DNA from: Rusavskia elegans
Lineage: Eukaryota; Ascomycota; Lecanoromycetes; Teloschistales; Teloschistaceae
DNA: 64,000 nucleotides
Direction: 5' to 3'
Assembly: GCA_011316305.1 (NCBI GenBank)
Contig: SAUG01000071.1
Location: forward strand, 310,001 to 374,000
Numbering within the stretch: the first letter of the stretch is position 1; each line of letters opens with the position of its first letter. The notes under the pieces were generated by a model. It was not told the DNA's origin and ran no database searches. It saw only the letters and a program-made list of their open reading frames with translations. This document shows, piece by piece, positions 54,928-64,000 of the stretch. Position numbers and translations under genes: made by a program.

Positions 54928-55910
54928 TTTGACGAACCAATTTCACAGGTTTTAATTGGTTTTCTCTTGCTTCTCCAGCACTGCTACCCAAACTCTTGAT
55001 CATCCCACCTTGTTCATCCCACCTTGTATCCAGCTCTTTCTGTGCTTGGACTGGTTGAGACCTCGACTCCTTCGCTCTTCCATGTGTCAAGCAGGGGCCA
55101 TAGACAAAATTCAAGATACTAGTTTGCTTCTCATTCGTTGTTCAAAAGATAATCAAGGATGTACAGTGGAATGGAAGTTTCCTCATCAGCCGCCAAAAGA
55201 AGACGATGGGAGGCATCATTTTCCTCAACTCCCAAGTCAAATTTTGCACCTTGGCACGACAAGTACGGTCACTTCACACAGGACAAAAAGCTTGGGAACC
55301 GCAGAACTTACACGATAAAATACGCTTTGTTGGCCGTTATGCTTCACAGGATCTCATCCTTCAAGTTTCGGATAAGCGACCTTAGGTCTGCAACCTTTCG
55401 TAAGTACGCTTTGTGAACACTGGGATGCGCGTCGTTAAGCATGCACGGAAGTTACCCTGTACTGATAGGAATCCGTGTCAAATGCGTGTTCATGTGCCTC
55501 TCATGGGTTTCTGTTGCGTTCATCGTAACATGACAGTCGCGAGCTCAAAGTCTTGCGGAGAATCCCGTGCGCAGCCGTTGAAAGGCATGAGCTTGGTATC
55601 TGATCTCCCAACGCTACAGAGATTTCAGGTTTTGTGATATAAATACTCAGAACTTGGTGGTGGGAAGCTTTCAGGAGTCTTTGTTAGATCGACAGAGGCG
55701 AAGGGATGTCTACATCTCGTGGTATCGACTCCACCGACATCATGAATCGACCACGCTAGATGGTACCGGTCATGACGTGAAATTAATAAGCTGAATGTCA
55801 ACACTAATCTTTAGTGGTCTACGCATGCTCACTGACACCACCAATACAGGTCCTTTGCATTGACATCCTCTACTCTGTACAGCGGCTCCTTGATAAAAAG
55901 TACAGTCGCG
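54928..55910. other. Intergenic, nothing recognised
   Basis: 3' flank of ARP6 and promoter of the next gene. In-frame sequence before 55911 is not conserved-looking. Confidence 0.5.
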
Positions 55911-56930
55911 ATGGATCACAACGAACAGGAGTCACCTTCACTGGGAGTAGAACGTGCTCACCAGCCCTTGCCTCGCTTCACCCCCACCGAGCAGAGCACT
56001 CCCTGGCGGCCAGAGAGCCAGCCCTCGGGCGCGACAGACACAACACCGAACTCTTGGTCGACTTCGAGAGTGTTCAAGCAGGAACCAAACATCAACCAGA
56101 GCCTCATAGCACGCGAGCAGTTGCTGAAACAAGCTGCAAAGGCATCAGTCGAAATAACAGCTGCTCGTCAACGCAGCAAGGTAACATCGATGCCATATCC
56201 AGCAGCATTGAGTACGCAGCGCCCATCAGCGCAGTATTACAAGCAGTCAACTCCACAACCGACCCTACCACTCGGTCCTACAGCTCGGCTCAACATACAC
56301 GATGTCGAACTTATCTTAGCTTCATTGAACCGACAGATCAACAGCACGAGCGAAATGGACGCCAACAGACAGGAGCGTCTAATGCATGAGAAAAATCGTG
56401 TCCTCGGAGTATTGCGACAGCTTAACATGGAGAACATCCGCAAGAAGAAGGGCGCCGTCGTTACCTTGGCCAATACCGCCCAACTTGTCAATTCGACTGA
56501 CCGATTCACTCCCGTCCACCCGAAAGCCAAGAATGCCGCCCACCTGGCCAATACGACTGATCGATATATTCCAGCTCCAAGTGATCCGCTCGTTGACGTG
56601 CGCGCTAATGCGAGCGATCGCTATGACCGCATGCGCAGTAGGGACCGTTCAACCGACCGCTACGTCCCCATCGACCGCTACCCACCACGACCCAAGGCTC
56701 ATCGGGCCGCTGACACGGCAAAGCGGCCTAGAGAGCCATCACCGGAGGAAGAAATGGAAGTGATGGCCGAAGTCATCACTCAGGTCAACCGTATCACGAA
56801 GCGAGTCTCTGGCTTACATGATAGGCCAGGACCGCAGAAGAGGAGGAAAGGGGCTGCGGAAGGGCTTGCTGTTGCCCTGCATGCGAGTGTGGAGCAGCTG
56901 TTGGCCAGGACGAAGGAGATCGTTGGGTGA
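55911..56930 (+). CDS. Disordered protein with degenerate ANxxDRY repeats
   Basis: A single exon of 339 residues from ATG 55911 (MDHNEQESPSLG). No known domain. Residues 1-120 are Gln/Pro/Ser/Thr-rich. A helical segment at about 125-180 is the only ordered-looking part (NIHDVELILASLNRQINS, RQERLMHEKNRVLGVLRQLN). Degenerate repeats follow: ANTAQLVNSTDRFTP, ANTTDRYIPAPSD, ANASDRYDR, STDRYVPIDRYPP. The C-terminus is helical and basic (VMAEVITQVNRITKRVSG, KRRKGAAEG). It might be a nuclear or RNA-associated protein; this is a guess from composition. The long continuous frame and Kozak-like context (GCGATGG) support it being real. Confidence 0.6.
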   Translation: MDHNEQESPSLGVERAHQPLPRFTPTEQSTPWRPESQPSGATDTTPNSWSTSRVFKQEPNINQSLIAREQLLKQAAKASVEITAARQRSKVTSMPYPAALSTQRPSAQYYKQSTPQPTLPLGPTARLNIHDVELILASLNRQINSTSEMDANRQERLMHEKNRVLGVLRQLNMENIRKKKGAVVTLANTAQLVNSTDRFTPVHPKAKNAAHLANTTDRYIPAPSDPLVDVRANASDRYDRMRSRDRSTDRYVPIDRYPPRPKAHRAADTAKRPREPSPEEEMEVMAEVITQVNRITKRVSGLHDRPGPQKRRKGAAEGLAVALHASVEQLLARTKEIVG

Positions 56931-57447
56931 GATTCGTACGGAAATGAAGATAATCTGTGCAGACACAGACTAGGTGATCAGCTAGCAGTCGAATGGATGG
57001 TTAGGCAATCGATACCACTTTTGCCGGGTTGCTACTTCCCATTGGGTGTGCCGCGGCACACCGACTTTGTATCTGCTCGTTCGACTGGACGCAACTCAAG
57101 AGGCTTGCATCACAGTGAGGATTCCACAAATAATATAGCTATCAATAGCATTTGCCGACCCCCCCCCCTATGCGGAGTTATTGGTCCGCGCTCCCGCATG
57201 ACTAATCAACCTATCCCCTGGCACTCAAGACGTTGGAGACGTCCGCGCTCAATGTGCGTGGCATCGGAGACGGTGACCCTAAACCCAACCCGCCTTTGAC
57301 TCAGTATAGATTCCATTTCGAATATTCCTGTGGCAACTTAACAAGAGAGACATTCAACGACTAGTACGTCTTGTTAGGTCGCCAAATAACGCTACGCCAG
57401 CCAGGCATATCTGTATACCACCTGAGGGTCTCTTGAAGTCATCGACC
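56931..57447. other. Intergenic with GC-rich hairpins
   Basis: Contains GGGTGTGCCGCGGCACACC (about 57043-57061), a near-perfect palindrome. A C13-like tract (about 57161-57173) is followed by TATGCGGAG and TGACTAATC. This is probably the promoter of the next gene. Confidence 0.45.
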
Positions 57448-58638
57448 ATGGAATCGAACCATCTCCCGACTACTCTGTTGGATCTTCTTGATAATCGCCT
57501 TATCCTATCATATGTCGTTCCTTTCCTTTCTCCATCAGCTCTTCTCTCGCTCGCAGCAGCATCCAAATCCTTCTACTCTCTGGTCTTCGTAACCCACTCG
57601 AGGTACACCTTTCGGCATCTCGACCTCTCCACGTTGCCATTGGCCTACGATATCAGACCCAGTATGAACATGGAGTCTGATGAAGACTACCTTGCTGCGC
57701 CCGTACGGAGAGTCTTCTATGTGTTCAAGAAAAAGGCAGTATTGAGCTGCGTTACAACATTGGTTCTGGATGGGATGGCGGTACCCGCGACTCTCTTGTG
57801 GGAGATCTTTCGCGACGATGCTTTCAACGTTCGCATCCTGTCCATACGCGATGTCAAAAAACTCGGGGATGAAAAACTCATGCAGGTCCTCCGACACCTC
57901 ATTCGCCCCTCTAGACCAAAAGGAAGCCTGAAGCTGAAAGCATTGTATTACTTCACCCCTTCGGAATCAGTGTATGGATCTAGATCATGGTCGCAAAATT
58001 GTCGGTCGTTCCTGGAAAATCCTCAAGGCGTCACCGATGTTCTTGGATCTCAGCTTGGCCAATGCCATATCTCAGATCGTAACCTGCCCGCTATTTCATC
58101 ATGGACGAATGGCCGAGGAGTCCTATTTCATAACCCATTTCGGGGCTTAGAAGAGCAGGTGTGGATACGACTGATCGAAGCCTGCCAAGGCCTTATTGCC
58201 TTCGACGTTGTCATTTGCCACCATGCGCCTGGTAGTGAAGACGCACCCAGCCTAGCAAACGTCGCTCTCGGCGCCGATGGCTGTCAGAAATGTCATGCTG
58301 CTCCAGAACCGCCTCGCGTATTTGGTCAGACACCATCGCATGATTTACCGCTTCTATCGCCGCCTCCGCTTTTCGCTTCGACGGTCAAAGCAGCGCAATG
58401 TCCGGCGCCGGGGGAGAATGCCAAGTTCTATGCCCGCTGTACACGGTGCTTGCAAGATCGAAGATGTGAGAGCTGTAATGCCTGGTGGTGTGAAGACTGT
58501 TACACGCCATTATCTCAGCGTAGCAAGCAAGCACGAAAGTCGGCCGATGAAATCAAGGTACATATGGGTCTTTGTGTGCAGAAGTGTCTTGTAGAGGAAT
58601 TGTATACTGGTGCTGGGGAGGGAGGGATGTGGGGTTGA
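57448..58638 (+). CDS. F-box-like protein with C-terminal zinc cluster
   Basis: A single exon of 396 residues from ATG 57448 (MESNHLPTTLLDLL). Residues 12-50 form an F-box-like helix set (LILSYVVPFLSPSALLSLAA, ASKSFYSLVF). The middle part has irregular beta-strand/leucine patterns (CVTTLVLDGM, VRILSIRDVKKLGDEKLMQV) like other fungal F-box proteins. At about 285-350 there is a Cys-rich cluster with CQKC and later CTRC, CESCNAWWCEDC, and a final C-x3-C (LCVQKC), which could bind two zinc ions. The combination suggests a substrate-recognition subunit of a ubiquitin ligase; substrate unknown. Many Dothideomycete paralogues share this layout, so the assignment rests on architecture. Confidence 0.75.
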   Translation: MESNHLPTTLLDLLDNRLILSYVVPFLSPSALLSLAAASKSFYSLVFVTHSRYTFRHLDLSTLPLAYDIRPSMNMESDEDYLAAPVRRVFYVFKKKAVLSCVTTLVLDGMAVPATLLWEIFRDDAFNVRILSIRDVKKLGDEKLMQVLRHLIRPSRPKGSLKLKALYYFTPSESVYGSRSWSQNCRSFLENPQGVTDVLGSQLGQCHISDRNLPAISSWTNGRGVLFHNPFRGLEEQVWIRLIEACQGLIAFDVVICHHAPGSEDAPSLANVALGADGCQKCHAAPEPPRVFGQTPSHDLPLLSPPPLFASTVKAAQCPAPGENAKFYARCTRCLQDRRCESCNAWWCEDCYTPLSQRSKQARKSADEIKVHMGLCVQKCLVEELYTGAGEGGMWG

Positions 58639-60171
58639 TCTGTGTTTACCGGGATGGATGTTGATTTCTTCTGCGGTGATTATAGGTAGTGTTATTGACA
58701 CGTCGATGCTACGAATGCGGTTGGATATGTGGCAGCTGTGCCAGTACGGCCATAAAACAATGTCACAGGTGCGGTACGTGGTATTGCATCCTGCATGATG
58801 GGCCTTGCAGCGCTACAGAGGTGTGTGATCTACCATGAATTTAATGTTGCTGTATTGAAATTTCTCTAGTGCGACTGGTGTTCATCGAGTGGACGAAGAC
58901 GCGGACGTGAAGATATCTAGTAGCATGTCTACACCATTCAATCATATCCCACAAATGGGCGTTCCCAAACAGTATATTTGTACCGAATATAACTTTCCAC
59001 GTGGTCCTATATCGACTCAACGCAACGAATATCATCAATGTCTCATATCACTAATCGCCACGGTCGGCCCTGGCATATCTAGACGCCCCTGGCATATCTA
59101 GACGCCCCTCTCCACGTCATGCATCGACACCACAATCACATATTTGCTCTTCATCGATCTCGACCAATGGGGTCCAGCAACCCTCTAGTCCACCACACAG
59201 AATGAGCCAAAGTCTTACATGACGCGCCTGACATGCAAATGTGGAAGAACACTCATCCTTCACCCACGCTATCTGCAAAAACTTGTAACAATCAGTTTCA
59301 CCCAACGAGAAAGAAAGCTGGATCATGATACTGATCACGACCTGGACTATCTTTACGTGGGCTAGCAAGAACGAAAAAAAAAAAAGACTTTATCTCCGCA
59401 CATTGTATAGCCAAAGAAACAGCCTTGAAGGACCTCGAGGAGCTGTTTCGTCCCGAACGTATGTAGGCGGCTTTTTTTTATAGTCTGAGAGACCACAGCA
59501 ACCAGTGAGCGGGTGTCACATAGTGGGTGCAGCGCTTGATATAATATTGCTGGGAACAGTGCTCAAGGCGTCCCACACACTTTCTGCCATGGTGAGATGT
59601 TGTGGAATGGTGCTGGGAGATATGGCTTGTGTGAGTTGAATGATGGAGAGGTCCTGCGGAAGGGCGTGAGGGTTGGGGCCCTCGGGAAGGGTTCCTGGCG
59701 GAGTTTTGGGATGGAATAGGGTAAGATCGGATTGATATATCAAACGCCAGGACATCGCTGCTATCAAGGGCCTCTTCTCTACCCGTGCGAAAGAAGTCGA
59801 CGTCTTCTAGTGCGTTTTCACTCACCTCCTCCGGCTCTCTCCAGTTCCACATATAAGCCAAGAAAGCGTCTATCGTTTCATAAATAGGGTGTTGCTCCCT
59901 CCACCCACCCCCGGGTGTGCCACTATAGATTAAGGTAGGGCAACACAGTCTAGCCGTATCCAGCTCCGTACTCTTGGCTCCGCACTAATATTCTGTCTCT
60001 ACCATCCTGCTCGATTTATTTATCTGTCTTCTGATTAATATACTTATTTTGATCTTTAAATTATTCAATTTAGGGCTTGTTCGATTTTTTGAATTCGAAC
60101 TAATTAGATTGCGCGGAAGCGTATTAAATAATTACCTAACGTCTGCCAGGAGTCCTCTCCACTACTAACTA
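58639..60171. other. Intergenic, accessory DNA
   Basis: No gene recognised. Minus-strand frames at 59861-59478 look protein-like in parts but shift frame, so they may be gene debris. AT-rich sequence at 60000-60140 borders the transposase fragment. Confidence 0.4.
59071..59108. repeat. 19-bp perfect tandem duplication
   Basis: TGGCATATCTAGACGCCCC occurs twice head to tail. No coding context. Confidence 0.9.
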
Positions 60172-60360
60172 CTACCACCTCCCTGGGATCCTCGAGATCT
60201 TGCTCCTTATTTTCGGCCTTCGCTTCTTGCCTTGGGCGCAGCGAAGATCGGCCTTGTAGATGCCTTTGTTGTTAGCTTTAGTACGGACCTTGGAAATTCC
60301 GTACTCGTATAATTGTGCATGTATGGTGATCGCGGTGTAGAGCTCGTCGAAGGTATCACT
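60172..60360 (-). mobile_element. MULE-type transposase N-terminal fragment
   Basis: On the minus strand this is a 62-codon frame ending in TAG. It resembles the FAR1-like DNA-binding start of fungal Mutator-like (MULE/Hop-type) transposases: TFDELYTAITIHAQLYEYGI, then SKVRTKANNKGIYKADLRC, then a basic tail (GKKRRPKIRSK). The zinc-binding continuation and the DDE transposase core are absent, and the flank toward 60000 is AT-rich. It is a decayed insertion. Confidence 0.55.
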
Positions 60361-60512
60361 AGATAACGTCGGTCGGGGGTGGGAGCAGCTCCAGATCTAT
60401 AGTAGTAGTAGTGGAAAAGACCGGGGGCGGGTGGAGGTAGTCAAACCCCATAAACATAGCGAATGTACTGCATATCATTCCCATGACAAAAGTCCGTGCC
60501 AGCGGCGCCCAC

Positions 60513-63587
<3,075 letters not shown>

Positions 63588-63779
63588 TCAGGCGGATATA
63601 ACACCTCCGTGCCTCGCTGGCAATGGATCCCAAACCTTCAAGCTCTCGCGAATGGCGACCACGGCCATTACCTGAGCCTTGTCCTCCGGCGTCGATGTAT
63701 GATATACCAGCTTCTGCAAGACCCAGTCTGAAAAGACGCCGATCTTGCTCCTCCTTCTTAGCGGGATTGGAAACAGCAA
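63588..63779 (-). CDS. Possible 3' exon of an unidentified gene
   Basis: A protein-like frame (GVFSDWVLQKLVYHTSTPED, then RESLKVWDPLPAR) ending in TGA at 63588. It lacks an ATG and a clear acceptor. It could be the last coding part of a gene whose other exons are lost; the family is not recognised. Confidence 0.3.
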   Translation of the reverse strand: MLFPIPLRRRSKIGVFSDWVLQKLVYHTSTPEDKAQVMAVVAIRESLKVWDPLPARHGGVISA

Positions 63780-63894
63780 TCAAATATTCAACCAGGTAAA
63801 CTATCTCGCCAAGACCAGGCGAGTGACCTTGCAGGAGTCAGTAACCGGCTATTCTTCAAAACTCAGCTGCATTCTGTGCCAGTAGTCGACTGAC

Positions 63895-64000
63895 AGCGCG
63901 CGTGGACAGGGACGTTCACCATTCACAAACTTCGACAATTTTCATTACGATGACTTTGCGCGAGACGCCCTTGCCTTAGTCGACTACCTTGAGATTCCCA
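63895..64000 (+). CDS. Alpha/beta-hydrolase fragment at right edge
   Basis: From about 63895 the plus strand reads RGQGRSPFTNF, then HYDDFARDALALVDYLEIP, and runs off the window. This matches the region around the D-x-R-G-x-G-x-S block and the helix before the nucleophile strand in alpha/beta-hydrolase fold enzymes. An acceptor-like CCAGTAG precedes it, so an upstream exon is expected, but I could not identify one. Substrate unknown. Confidence 0.5.

Noticed and set aside
59478..59861. Minus-strand Pro/Ser-rich ORFs as a gene
   Set aside because: Protein-like pieces sit in different frames without splice sites; left as possible debris.

Overview
The window is nuclear DNA of a filamentous ascomycete (Pezizomycotina). 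Dothideomycetes is the best guess; no rRNA, tRNA or named marker fixes the species. Evidence: many introns of 40-60 nt with GT...CTAAC/CTGAC...AG signals, HET-domain and NACHT (STAND) proteins, DUF7580 and LPREL-type F-box-like proteins, a fungal flavin-dependent halogenase, and single-copy genes (SAM50, UBC6, YIP1, ARP6) in ascomycete form. I saw no prokaryotic genes and no CRISPR array.

Layout. 0-5 kb: a wrecked NACHT gene running off the left edge, then a divergent pair made of a fungal membrane protein and a 5'-truncated HET-like gene. 5.3-8.3 kb: three tandem copies of a tiny Cys-rich protein gene that share a TATA element and a 5'UTR intron; the first copy carries a one-base shift. 8.7-14 kb: an F-box-like gene, two copies of a dispersed repeat, and a four-exon flavin monooxygenase. 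14-17 kb: no gene recognised. 17-19.1 kb: a protein with many C2H2 fingers and a Lys-Pro linker. 20.3-30.3 kb: a compact conserved block of SAM50, UBC6, a membrane protein with a poly-Arg tail, a UFD1-AZUL protein and YIP1. 30.7-34.4 kb: an accessory stretch with a six-exon NLP (NPP1) gene, a duplicated piece of its last exon, and remnants of a possible GPI-anchored protein. 35.6-39.6 kb: a divergent coiled-coil / LRR pair. 40.6-48.9 kb: an allorecognition-like island with a C2H2 protein carrying a TFIIB-like cyclin fold (frameshifted), a divergent DUF7580 protein and an intact HET protein. 51.6-58.6 kb: a CCNDBP1/GCIP-like gene divergent from ARP6, a disordered repeat protein and an F-box-like zinc protein. 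59-64 kb: a MULE transposase fragment, a halogenase broken by a small deletion at its FAD motif, and the start of an alpha/beta-hydrolase at the right edge.

The conserved block serves mitochondrial outer-membrane biogenesis, ER ubiquitination and ER-Golgi traffic. The flanks are fast-evolving accessory DNA in which several genes are truncated, frameshifted or partly duplicated. Splice sites were placed by eye from reading frame, consensus signals and family conservation, without transcript data.
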